This document shows, piece by piece, positions 1 through 8,947 of a DNA stretch of 64,000 nt. The stretch comes from Planctomycetaceae bacterium (GTDB lineage Bacteria > Planctomycetota > Planctomycetia > Planctomycetales > Planctomycetaceae): positions 1 through 64,000 of the forward strand of contig PBMZ01000067.1 of NCBI GenBank assembly GCA_002722955.1, written 5' to 3'. The position numbers and the translations under genes were made by a program. The notes beneath the pieces were generated by a model that was not told the origin of the DNA, made no database searches, and was given only the letters and a program-made list of their open reading frames with translations. Position 1 is the stretch's first letter; the number at the start of each line of letters is the position of its first letter.

Positions 1-50
1 AGCCCCCAGTTAAATATCTGGGGGCTCGAAGACTCGGCCCCAGCCACCCG
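1..50. repeat. Partial palindromic repeat (gcccccagtt...gccacc family)
   Basis: The window opens inside a palindromic element. The stretch 'tctgggggctcgaagactcg' followed by 'ccccagccaccc' closely matches the right half of the element at 29726-29805, and the first bases pair with the 'tctgggggct' that follows. The left half must lie upstream of the window. It sits in the noncoding leader before the cyclase-family gene. Confidence 0.75.
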
Positions 51-204
51 AAACAGGTCGTTCTCGTGAACCCGCGAAAAAACCAAAATCGATGAGCACA
101 CCCGAGAGAGCAGCCTTCAAGCGTGCGCTAGCCAAACGGCGGTAGGTCGGCTACAAGAACGTTATGCAAAGACACCCGCCGTCGAGTTACAACAGGAGAT
201 CGAA

Positions 205-1191
205 ATGCGATTCATGAAACCTCTTTGTTTGATCATTGTTTGCGCGACTCTGGCTTTCTCTGGGCCGAAGATCAGCGCGCAAGAGAAGTTGAACGCGGAC
301 GACATTGATCGCTTCGTCAAAGAGTTGTCGAATTGGGGGCGCTGGGGAAAAGACGATCAGCTTGGTGCATTGAATTTGATCACCAACGCGAAGCGCAAAG
401 AAGCAGCGAAGTTGGTTATGGATGGTGTGTCGGTGTCATTAGCAAGATACGTCGAGACCAAACAAGGACTCGACAATCCGAAGCCGTTCGTCCAAGAGAT
501 GTTGTTGACCGGCGCGGGCACGGGCCAGTTTAGCTCGGACAAGTACAGTGTGGCCTATCACGGGTTCGCTCACACGCACATGGATTCGCTTTGTCACCTG
601 TTCTACAAAGGAAAGATGTACAACGGCTTCTCTCGCTCGGAGGTCACCGACCAAGGCGCCCAAAAGCTCAGCATTCACAACGTGAAAAAAGGCATCATGA
701 CGCGGGGCATTCTGATCGACATTCCAGCCATGCGTGGAGTTCGATTTCTAGAGCCGGGGACGGCCATTTACCCCAAGGATTTGGACGATTTTGAAGAGTT
801 CGCCAAGTTAAAGGTTCGCCGCGGAGACGTCGTCTTTATCAACACCGGCCGCTGGCAACGTCGGGACTTAGTTGGCCCTTGGAGCGTTCAGAAAGACGGT
901 CTTGCCGGTTTCCACGCTTCATGTGCCAAATGGCTCAAGGAACACGATATTGCCATGGTTGGAAGCGACGCGGCTCTCGATGTCATTCCGTCGCAAGTTG
1001 AAGGTGTCTCGCATCCTGTTCACGTCTTGATGCTTCACTCGATGGGCGTCCACATTTTCGACAACTGCGATTTCACTGACTTGTGCAAGGTCGCGTCCGA
1101 GAAGAAACGCTGGGAGTTCTTGCTGACCGCCTCGCCAATTCCCGTTCGCGGCGGTACGGGCTCACCACTGAATCCTATTGCGACGTATTAG
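205..1191 (+). CDS. Secreted cyclase-family (kynurenine formamidase-like) metal-dependent hydrolase
   Basis: The 328-residue product begins with a signal peptide (about residues 1-25, ending near ISAQ). It carries the family's metal-site motif 'HGFAHTHMDSLCH' at about residues 119-131, preceded by the typical 'WGKDDQLGALNLIT' stretch near residue 47, and 'GRWQRRD' later on. This is the cyclase / KynB-like fold (PF04199), whose members hydrolyse amide or lactone-type bonds using a metal bound by these histidines. The substrate cannot be read from the sequence. The start is supported by an AGGAG about 8 bases upstream. The signal peptide suggests a periplasmic location. It appears to be a single-gene unit, with hairpin repeats after it. 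Confidence 0.8.
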   Translation: MRFMKPLCLIIVCATLAFSGPKISAQEKLNADDIDRFVKELSNWGRWGKDDQLGALNLITNAKRKEAAKLVMDGVSVSLARYVETKQGLDNPKPFVQEMLLTGAGTGQFSSDKYSVAYHGFAHTHMDSLCHLFYKGKMYNGFSRSEVTDQGAQKLSIHNVKKGIMTRGILIDIPAMRGVRFLEPGTAIYPKDLDDFEEFAKLKVRRGDVVFINTGRWQRRDLVGPWSVQKDGLAGFHASCAKWLKEHDIAMVGSDAALDVIPSQVEGVSHPVHVLMLHSMGVHIFDNCDFTDLCKVASEKKRWEFLLTASPIPVRGGTGSPLNPIATY

Positions 1192-1252
1192 GCGATACGT
1201 CGGCGAATGCCTCAACCACCTCGACCCTAATTCTGATTCGGTTTTTAGAGTC

Positions 1253-1332
1253 GCCCCGTTGGGGCTTTCCGTGTTCTTTTCGCCATTCCCAGGGCTTCGC
1301 CCTGGGCTGATATAGATCCGGCCCGTTGGGCC
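1253..1332. repeat. Triple-hairpin intergenic element
   Basis: Three consecutive short palindromes occur within 80 bases: GCCCC-GTT-GGGGC (1253-1265), CCCAGGGC-TTC-GCCCTGGG (1288-1306) and GGCCC-GTT-GGGCC (1320-1332). The first and third share the loop GTT. No run of T follows, so it is not a classic terminator, although transcripts of the preceding gene would fold here. Confidence 0.7.
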
Positions 1333-1355
1333 TCAAGAAAACGTGCAACTTCAAA

Positions 1356-1438
1356 CGCATGAGCGAGGAACGGTCACACATATTCACGATCGATAATTGT
1401 TGGTCGCGAATACATGTGTGCGTCCCTCTCTCATGCGT
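1356..1438. repeat. Inverted repeat related to the 'cgtgagcgaggga' family
   Basis: The arms 'cgcatgagcgaggaacg' and 'cgtccctctctcatgcg' face each other across about 50 bases with a few mismatches. The arm core resembles the larger palindrome at 35316-35414. The track's start codon for the following ORF (1414) lies inside the right arm, which argues for the downstream ATG at 1474. Confidence 0.6.
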
Positions 1439-1473
1439 CGGCTTACGATTTCCATCAAGCTTCATCACTCCGA

Positions 1474-3819
1474 ATGCCCGCATCACCATCAACCGCTGAT
1501 TCCGCCAGCAAGTCGCGCTCCGGGTTGCTTGCCATCATCTGGCTGATCGGATTCTTCGCATTCTTTAACAGCTTCGATTTGCCCAACTCACCCCGCAGTC
1601 GCTTCGATGTTTGGGCGATGGCGCCTTTTCAGTACATGGACTTAATTGATCCTGTACCAGTGGTCGGTGCGCCTCGATCGGGTTGGCGCAACTTCCCACA
1701 ACGCTTCGATCTGATTTTCGTCGCAAGCGTGATTTTGGCCGGGGCGTGGGGCTTCGGAAGTCTTGTCCTTCGAGTGCTACTGCCGCCGTCGCAATCTCGG
1801 CTTGAGCGAACGGTGTTTGCGTTCGGCGTAGGGCTTTCAGGTTTGTCGCTGATCACTCTTTTGTTCGGTTTGGCCGGCTTGCTCTCGCGAGCTCTATTCG
1901 TGGGCGTGATTCTTGCCTGTGTCCTGGGCGAGGTCGTTTGCCGCTTCATTCAATCCAAGTCAGAAGATGGTCCGCGCCAACTCTTCGCCGCTCTCAACAT
2001 TTTCCGACCTAAGCAACAGTCGAATTCGGACGAGCAATTCGTGATCTCTTATGAGGTCTTGGGTAAGGCGCTTCGAGTTGCCGTGATCGTCGCGTTTTTG
2101 CTGGCGATCTATCTGGGGGCGATGTTGCCGTCGACCGATTTCGATGTGCGAGAATATCACCTGCAAGGGCCAAAGGAATTCTTTCAAGCGGGTCGTATCG
2201 AGAGGCTCGAACACAACGTTTACACCAGCTTTCCATTTCTCACCGAAATGCTCAGTCTGCTGGCGATGGTTCTCCGAGACGACTGGTTCCGGGGCGCGTT
2301 GGCGGGAAAGGCCGTGTTGGCGATGTTTGCTCCGTTGACGTCATTGGCGATCTTCGCGCTGGCGCGGCGATGGCTCAGTGTCGAGGCGGCTTGGCTGGCA
2401 CTGTTGGTTCATATCTCGACACCGTGGACTTACCGCATTTCGATCATCGCCTACGCCGAGGGCGGTTTGACGTTTTATCTGTTCGCGGCATTCTTCGCGT
2501 TACTGTTGGCTCTAGAAAGACTGCGGCGTGGAGAATCAATTTTCTCGCATGCAATGCTGCTAGGTCTCATGTCCGGCAGCGCGATGGCCTGCAAGTACCC
2601 AGGAGTCTTGACCGTTATCATTCCTCTGTGCGGTGCCTTGGGCTTTTCTCTGCTGAGAGCTAAGTCCGCCACTGCTGGCACATCGAGTCCGTTGACATTC
2701 GCAAACATCGCCAAGCCCGTCGGTGCTGTGATCGTCGGCATCGCATTGACGATCGGACCGTGGCTGGTGAAGAACTTTGCAGAAACCGGTAACCCCGTCT
2801 ATCCGCTGTTGTACTCAGTGTTCGGAGCCGATGATTGGGACGAGGACCTGAATCGACGCTGGAAGAAAGCGCACAGTCCCGACCATCACCAACCCACCGA
2901 CATCGTTGTTAAACTGATCGATGTGACCGCCAAGAGTGACTGGCAAAGCTTTCTGGTGTTTGGCTTTGCTCCGCTAACTGTGATCGCGTGGAGGTCGCTG
3001 TGGAAAGACGAGGCCTCCACGGGCAGCTTACCGCCGAAGTTCGTACTGCTTGCGGCATGGAGTTACGTCGGATTTCTGTTCTTCGCATGGTGGACGTTCA
3101 CGCATCGCATCGACCGCTTTTGGGTGCCACTGATTCCCGTGGCCGCACTGTTAGCGGGATACTCGGCCGCATGGCTGGATTCGATCGGCCACTTACGGAT
3201 TCGGCGAGCCTTGATGACGGTGACGATCTTTTACAACTTGGCCTTTGTCACCACCGATCTGTGCGGCTTCAATGCGTACTTAGCAGAAAGCAATCATGCG
3301 CAGCGGATCGCCGAGAAGCTGGCATTCGGTATCCACTCTCTGAACCAGTTGGACATCTCAGAAGATCAAACGGTACTAATGGTGGGTGAGGCACAAGTCT
3401 TCGACGCTCGATTCAAGCACAAGTACAACACAGTCTTTGACGAGTCGATCTTCGAACGTTGGTGCGGATTTAATGATCCCAACTCAAAGGAAGGGGCCGT
3501 GGTGATGCGGCCGCCGGATGACATTCGCAAGACGCTGAAGCAAAACAACATCGCTTATATCTTCGTGAACTGGGGCGAGATCTTGCGTTACCGTCCCACT
3601 TACGGCTACACGGATTTCGTAAACCCGGCGCCTTTCGAGTATCTCAAGCGTCATGGCATCATCAAGGACGCCATGAACAACATGACCACATACCGAGCCT
3701 GGGACAACCTTTCGGAACGCGACCAAAAAGAAGTCAAGCGGTGGGCTCCCGATCTATTCGTCGAGCGAGATGGCGAGAAGCTTATGATCGGCATGCAAAT
3801 CTTTCGCGTCGCCGATTAG
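1474..3819 (+). CDS. Multi-pass membrane protein, GT39/ArnT-like glycosyltransferase family
   Basis: About 781 residues from the ATG at 1474; the track ORF opens at 1414, inside a repeat arm. Many hydrophobic segments fill the first 550 residues, starting with 'LLAIIWLIGFFAFF'. The acidic luminal motif 'STDFDVREYHLQGPKEFF' matches the Asp-containing first loop of GT-C enzymes, which use polyprenyl-phosphate sugars as donors. A soluble C-terminal domain of about 200 residues follows the membrane part. The likely role is transfer of a sugar to lipid or protein on the periplasmic side; donor and acceptor are unknown. It stands alone between repeats and a broken hypothetical gene. Confidence 0.65.
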   Translation: MPASPSTADSASKSRSGLLAIIWLIGFFAFFNSFDLPNSPRSRFDVWAMAPFQYMDLIDPVPVVGAPRSGWRNFPQRFDLIFVASVILAGAWGFGSLVLRVLLPPSQSRLERTVFAFGVGLSGLSLITLLFGLAGLLSRALFVGVILACVLGEVVCRFIQSKSEDGPRQLFAALNIFRPKQQSNSDEQFVISYEVLGKALRVAVIVAFLLAIYLGAMLPSTDFDVREYHLQGPKEFFQAGRIERLEHNVYTSFPFLTEMLSLLAMVLRDDWFRGALAGKAVLAMFAPLTSLAIFALARRWLSVEAAWLALLVHISTPWTYRISIIAYAEGGLTFYLFAAFFALLLALERLRRGESIFSHAMLLGLMSGSAMACKYPGVLTVIIPLCGALGFSLLRAKSATAGTSSPLTFANIAKPVGAVIVGIALTIGPWLVKNFAETGNPVYPLLYSVFGADDWDEDLNRRWKKAHSPDHHQPTDIVVKLIDVTAKSDWQSFLVFGFAPLTVIAWRSLWKDEASTGSLPPKFVLLAAWSYVGFLFFAWWTFTHRIDRFWVPLIPVAALLAGYSAAWLDSIGHLRIRRALMTVTIFYNLAFVTTDLCGFNAYLAESNHAQRIAEKLAFGIHSLNQLDISEDQTVLMVGEAQVFDARFKHKYNTVFDESIFERWCGFNDPNSKEGAVVMRPPDDIRKTLKQNNIAYIFVNWGEILRYRPTYGYTDFVNPAPFEYLKRHGIIKDAMNNMTTYRAWDNLSERDQKEVKRWAPDLFVERDGEKLMIGMQIFRVAD

Positions 3820-3921
3820 ATCTGGATCTTGAAGGTTTCGAGACCGCGATAACCAGCCGTGCCTTCCATTGTGGATGAGTCACTTGTGGCCAAGCATTTA
3901 GAGAGTAGCGGGCGAAGCGAA

Positions 3922-4444
3922 ATGAATCGCACACATCCACAAGTCACGGAGTGTATTGCTTCGTTTCAATTATCCGTGTCACAATACATCAAATTTCTCG
4001 CGGTCGACCACGAATTCACGCAGAGCGATCCCATTGTGCGGGACCTTACGTCACCAAGAGATGCGTCCGTCTCCATCACGTTTGATCGTCCCGATCTCAG
4101 GATAACGATTGGGCTGAGCCTATTCGGCAGCGAACTTGGAATCACGATTCGTGATAACAATTTACTAAACAAAACAACACACTCATCCGGTAAGCGGCGT
4201 GTTAAAGTAGTCTACTTCGAATATCTTGTGGAGTTTTTGACAAACGGAGAGACACAACCCATTGTTCCGCATTACGGAGATGGACCGGCACGGCGTACTC
4301 ACACAGTCCGCCGACTCATTGGACTCGGTTGTTGAGCAACTCGGGATCAAAATGCAGTCATTTTCAGTACAGATTCTCGACGCCGATGTGACTTCGATGT
4401 TCAATGAAGCGGATGAGTTCTACCGTCAGAAGTTGCAACGCTAG
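3922..4444 (+). pseudogene. Hypothetical protein gene with a single frameshift
   Basis: Two overlapping ORFs in different frames (3859-4335 and 4262-4444) read as one protein if a single shift is placed at about 4250-4262. The first frame ends its sensible part at '...EFLTNGETQP' and the second continues 'LFRITEMDRHGVLTQSADS'. Downstream of the junction the second frame has ordinary amphipathic composition to its stop, whereas the tail of the first frame is arginine- and histidine-rich and implausible. The start at 3922 is chosen because the upstream codons look noncoding. I do not recognise the family. The cause may be a real one-base indel or a sequencing error. Confidence 0.45.
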
Positions 4445-4459
4445 CTCACCAACCTACTA

Positions 4460-5158
4460 CTAACGATCGATGGCCACTTCTCGCTTGTTCGACGTCTCCA
4501 CGATTGATTTCCACGTGAGCATTCGTGACGTCTTGGGATCGGTCGTCACTCGAGTGTAGTGAGTCCTGGTGACAACCGTCTTTGCCTTTGTTGACGACGC
4601 TACTGTTTGGTCATAGCTCGAAATGCCTAGTCGCCATTCGTTGTCCGAGGCTCGTTCGATTTTCGCGGTTGGCGAGAATTTCCTGTGCAACTCGCAAAAG
4701 GCGGTCCAAACCAGTCGAGCCTGCTTCGCGTCCTTGATCTTGACGCGTCGGTCGACGATCAGTTTTCCGAATGCTTCATAGTTTCCCCAGCCGTAGAGTT
4801 CCGCGACGATCTTCTTTCGCTTGGCGTCAATGACCAACGTCTTGCTCAATCGCGCCGCCAATGAGACTGGCTTCTTCCACTTGGGATTGCGTTTCTCGTC
4901 CCAGCGAACTGCCGCGTATCGCCAATTCGGGAACATTTTTTCAGCCGCCGATGAATTGACCTCGCACCATTTCGTAAAGGTGGCTAGCTTGCATTTGCCT
5001 TCAACGTACTTCTGTTCCACCTCAGCTTGATGCTTCATCACGATTGGGTGGAGTTCGCTGTCTTGGACGATTGCCTTTCCGTCACGCGACGCAATGACAT
5101 CCAAGACGTCTTCCTTCGATTGCGTGAAGACGACAAGAAGAGGATAGATCATCGACAT
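4460..5158 (-). CDS. Hypothetical protein, basic, unknown family
   Basis: The 232-residue product is rich in Lys and Trp, with no signal peptide or membrane segment. Notable stretches are 'FPNWRYAAVRWDEKRNPKWKK' and 'AKRKKIVAELYGWGNYEAFGKL'. I do not recognise a family. The ORF is long for a chance ORF, no overlapping reading is better, and the next gene on the same strand begins well upstream at 8772, so it has its own unit. It is convergent with the frameshifted gene at 3922-4444. Confidence 0.55.
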   Translation of the reverse strand: MSMIYPLLVVFTQSKEDVLDVIASRDGKAIVQDSELHPIVMKHQAEVEQKYVEGKCKLATFTKWCEVNSSAAEKMFPNWRYAAVRWDEKRNPKWKKPVSLAARLSKTLVIDAKRKKIVAELYGWGNYEAFGKLIVDRRVKIKDAKQARLVWTAFCELHRKFSPTAKIERASDNEWRLGISSYDQTVASSTKAKTVVTRTHYTRVTTDPKTSRMLTWKSIVETSNKREVAIDR

Positions 5159-5244
5159 ACTGATTGCCTCTACGATCGCAGCGTTAATCTGGTCATGCTA
5201 ACCGGTCAAACATAGGAGATCAGCTAAATCGATTCAATTCCCGA

Positions 5245-8200
5245 TTAATTCGCCAAGGGCTGAGTACTTCGCAAATAAGCAAACAGATGCTTAATCTCTG
5301 CGTCGGAGAGCTTGTCCAGCAGTCCTTCTGGCATGAGCGACTTTGTATTGGCGGCCATGTCGTCGATGTCGTCGCGCGGAATCACGACGTTTTGGCCATC
5401 TGCCCCGCGGAGCACGACCACTTGCGTATCTTGATCGATAAGAAAACCGGTCACGATACGCCCCTCAAGCGTTCTGACGGTGTAGTTTTCGAATCCCTTG
5501 CGAATCTCTGCGCTCGGATTCACAACATTTAGCAAGATGCCCTGAATGTCGTCTCGCTTGAAGCTGGTCAAGTCGGGTCCGATGCTACCGCCTTGAGTAA
5601 AGAGAACGTGACACTTGCCACATGTTTTTTTGTACAAAACTTTTCCTGTATACGGATTGCCCGAACCCTTGGCGTCTTGCAGCATCGCGTTGAGTTCTTC
5701 GATCCGCTGCTGCATCTGAGCCGACGTGGCTCCAGCGACTCTCCCAAATTGCTCCTCGACCAACGTTCGCAGTTTCTCGTCGTTGTGCAGCAACAGTCGC
5801 CGTCGAGTCTCGATGGGAATGGTTTTCTTATCGATCGCACCAGAGCCCACAGCGTTGACAAGTTTTGTGGCCCAAGCCCGACGACTGGAAAGCAACGTCT
5901 GAGCGGACTCGCGCACAGGCTCGGAGAACTTTGCATAATTGCCCACGACGATGTCAGCAATGTCGCTGTCAGAATACGCTTCCAGACTTAGAAGTGCGGA
6001 GCTCTTTAGCGCGTCGCTGTTCGCTTTGGTCACCACATCCAACAACACGGGAACGGCATCCTTGTTCGTGACTTCGCCAAAGATGCGAATGAGCGTCATC
6101 CGCTGCTTGTCATCTTTGGACGAGGCGACGGTCTTCAGCGCGTTTTGGGTCGCCTCGGGGATGCCCTGACGAACTTGCAAAACCAACGAACCACCACCCA
6201 CAGACGAAATGGCCGAGATCAGTTCATCCGGCAAGTTTGCCAGCGAGCGGCCCGCATACGCCGCCTCGAAACCTTTCATCAAAATGTCTTGGTGTTTTTT
6301 CTCGGGCGCCAGTTCGAGCAACGTGGCACACGCAAGCAAATCTTGCCGCGATCCCGATAAGGCGTAGCGACGAATGATCCGGTCAAGGATGTGTTCTTGG
6401 ACCAGCGGCAGGTTCCAGAATTTCTTATCGGCGAAGAGTTTCGCCACTTCCTCACGCCCATCGGCGGCCTTGGATTCCATCGCCCACCAAAGCAGCAACG
6501 GAATGTGCAAGTCGTTCATGTCTTCCGAATGAGTCAGCAAGTTGCCGATCATGGGAGCCGCGATCTTTGCGGGTAATCGTTTGGCCGAACACGCCAATTG
6601 GCTTCGGACTTCGGCATAGGATTCCGTCGCCGACATTTCAACAAGTCGACTGCCAACCTTCGGCGAGACACGTCGAGCATCTGCTAGCAATCGAACGGCC
6701 CAGAGTCGCACGTATTGATCTTCATGCGCCAGTAGCTCGTCCGCGATTTCGTCAGTCAGGCCACCACAAAGATTCAACGCCCAGCAAGATTCCAGAGCCG
6801 TTTGACCCGCACTCTCAAGAATTCGAGCTCGCAAGTACGGGATCGCACTGCGATCGCGACGATCGGCGAGAACTCGCAGAATGGTTTGTCGATGCCACTT
6901 GTTGGGATGACTCATACGCTTGACCAACTCGGAAGTTGCCATCGTTCCGTAATTGAACTTGTTCGTTCGTTTCGGATGCAGTGCACGAATTCGATACACG
7001 CGGCCCGTCTCTGGCGTGACTCGGCCGGCGTAATGGCTGGCGTGGTCGATTCGTTGTTCGTACAGATCCCCAAAGTAGATCGCACCATCGGGACCTACCT
7101 TGATGTCAACGGGGCGGAACCACTGATCGCTGCACAAGACCGGACGGTCAATGTCCTTGGTTTCAAACGTTGTTGTGTTGGGAGTGATTGTGCTTTGAAC
7201 GATTTGACCCTGCAGTGGCTCGATCCCGAACAAGCGACCGTTGTACTTTTCGGGCAAGGCTCCGCCAGAATAAATGATGAAGTTGTGCGTAAAACGCGGC
7301 ACGCTGTGATGCTTCATCGTTGGGAAGTAGCCAAACGCGTACGGGTTGGACAACGCCCCGTGCTTCGAGAATCCCTTGCGTTCATACGCGCCCTGTACAT
7401 AGTGAAAACCGCGAGCGTTGCCGCCATTGGTGCCCGAGAAGATGCGGCCCTTGTCATCGATCTCGCAACCAAACGTGTTACCACCGCCTTCGGCAAAAAC
7501 TTCATAGCGCCGCGTTACAGGATGGTAGCGCCAAATCAATTGGCCCATTGAGTGAATCGGCACGGTGTCGATGCCCGGACGAATGATGCGACCGGTGACC
7601 GTGCTACCTTGGCAAGCGTACAACCATCCGTCCGGACCCCAGCGCAGGCTGTTGGCGATTGAATGCGAATCCTCGATACCGAAGCCTTTCAGCAACACTT
7701 GCGGGTCGCTGTCGGGCACATCGTCGTTGTTGGCATCTGGATAAAACAGCAAGTACGGCGGACTCAGCACGAACACTCCACCGCGACCTCGCTCGAAGGA
7801 GCTGGTGATATTCAATCCGTCGACAAACGTTTTGTGCGTATCAAATTTTCCATCCCCATCCGTATCCTCATGAATGGTGATTTCGTCCGCACCGCGAACT
7901 CCGTGAGGCGGCGGCAACGGAACGCGGTCATATACGGCTCGTAGGAACTTGTCGCGGCTGATCATTTTCAAGCCGGCGGGATTCGGATACTGCTTGTAAT
8001 TCAAGACCCACAAGCGACCTCGCTCGTCCCAATTGATGAACAGCGGCTGCCCGATGTGTGGTTCCGAGAGCACTTGGTCCAATCGCAAATCGTCGGCAAC
8101 AGTAAATGACTTGATGGCCTCAGCGGGGGGAAGTGGATCGGTATCGCCCTTGCGGCGGCGTAGATAAAGCTGAAGATCGTCGACTTCATCGACCTTGAAG

Positions 8201-8772
8201 AAGTAAGCAGGGGCGTCATCTTTGATTGACTTGGGAACATCACTGGTCGCCCAGTCTTTGTTGTCTCCAGGCCGGTATTGCCATTGGCCCTCTGTTCGAA
8301 TGGCTCGCTTTCCCGTGATCAGGATCGGTGGTGCGACCAGGAAGTTGGAACGGGCGTCCTTCATATAGGTACGCACCGAAAAAACGTTTATCTCACCAAA
8401 CTTGAGCGCTTCGGCCGGTACGACAAACCGCGATTTCTCGCCCAGCCCACTTCGAAACTGCGGCGGAAACGAGCCTGTCGCACCAACTTGAACGCCGTTG
8501 ACGAAGTTTTGCCGCGCGTCGTCGATGGGCTCGACGTTGAGTTCGATTTTCTTGCCCTTCCAATCCGCGGGCACTTTGATGAAGCAGCGATACCACGCAT
8601 AGCCGTCTTTCGTCGCCAGCGCTCCGCCAAGCTGACGCTTCCATGAGTCTGGGATTGGCACCAAATGCCAGCCGTTTGAAGCGTCCTGAGCTTGCGGTTT
8701 GGCAACAACTAAGAAACAAGCGACACCAAACACACACGCGGCGACGACAAACGCAAACTTCGAGCTTTTCAT
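5245..8772 (-). CDS. PVC-type haem-binding membrane-bound dehydrogenase-like protein
   Basis: The 1175-residue protein starts with a signal peptide (hydrophobic 'FAFVVAACVFGVACFLVVA'). A galactose-binding-like sandwich covers about residues 30-190, followed by a sorbosone-dehydrogenase-like beta-propeller (about 225-600, with 'PLFINWDERGRLWVLNY'). HEAT-type helical repeats cover about 620-960, and a C-terminal cytochrome c domain has CGKCH at 1051-1055 with 'LMPEGLLDKLSDAE' after it. This architecture is typical of Planctomycetes and is thought to couple periplasmic sugar oxidation to electron transfer; the exact substrate is unknown. It is transcribed divergently from the Gfo/Idh/MocA gene, so they may share a regulatory region at 8773-8947. 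Confidence 0.9.
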   Translation of the reverse strand: MKSSKFAFVVAACVFGVACFLVVAKPQAQDASNGWHLVPIPDSWKRQLGGALATKDGYAWYRCFIKVPADWKGKKIELNVEPIDDARQNFVNGVQVGATGSFPPQFRSGLGEKSRFVVPAEALKFGEINVFSVRTYMKDARSNFLVAPPILITGKRAIRTEGQWQYRPGDNKDWATSDVPKSIKDDAPAYFFKVDEVDDLQLYLRRRKGDTDPLPPAEAIKSFTVADDLRLDQVLSEPHIGQPLFINWDERGRLWVLNYKQYPNPAGLKMISRDKFLRAVYDRVPLPPPHGVRGADEITIHEDTDGDGKFDTHKTFVDGLNITSSFERGRGGVFVLSPPYLLFYPDANNDDVPDSDPQVLLKGFGIEDSHSIANSLRWGPDGWLYACQGSTVTGRIIRPGIDTVPIHSMGQLIWRYHPVTRRYEVFAEGGGNTFGCEIDDKGRIFSGTNGGNARGFHYVQGAYERKGFSKHGALSNPYAFGYFPTMKHHSVPRFTHNFIIYSGGALPEKYNGRLFGIEPLQGQIVQSTITPNTTTFETKDIDRPVLCSDQWFRPVDIKVGPDGAIYFGDLYEQRIDHASHYAGRVTPETGRVYRIRALHPKRTNKFNYGTMATSELVKRMSHPNKWHRQTILRVLADRRDRSAIPYLRARILESAGQTALESCWALNLCGGLTDEIADELLAHEDQYVRLWAVRLLADARRVSPKVGSRLVEMSATESYAEVRSQLACSAKRLPAKIAAPMIGNLLTHSEDMNDLHIPLLLWWAMESKAADGREEVAKLFADKKFWNLPLVQEHILDRIIRRYALSGSRQDLLACATLLELAPEKKHQDILMKGFEAAYAGRSLANLPDELISAISSVGGGSLVLQVRQGIPEATQNALKTVASSKDDKQRMTLIRIFGEVTNKDAVPVLLDVVTKANSDALKSSALLSLEAYSDSDIADIVVGNYAKFSEPVRESAQTLLSSRRAWATKLVNAVGSGAIDKKTIPIETRRRLLLHNDEKLRTLVEEQFGRVAGATSAQMQQRIEELNAMLQDAKGSGNPYTGKVLYKKTCGKCHVLFTQGGSIGPDLTSFKRDDIQGILLNVVNPSAEIRKGFENYTVRTLEGRIVTGFLIDQDTQVVVLRGADGQNVVIPRDDIDDMAANTKSLMPEGLLDKLSDAEIKHLFAYLRSTQPLAN

Positions 8773-8947
8773 GATTTAACGTTCCTGAGGAATCGGCATG
8801 ACGCGGAACGCTCAGTTTGAAGCCCAACGCGAATCCATTCAAGTCTGGGCGTGTTCGGGAAAGTCAAAGTTGCTTGCTGAATGCGCCGGAAATAAAATCA
8901 ATTCTTGATGGACAGAAATCCGCACAGAACTTAACCGGGAGTCAAGC

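Noticed and set aside
6802-7551. 249-residue plus-strand ORF
   Set aside because: Antisense shadow of the large PVC haem-binding gene (5245-8772).
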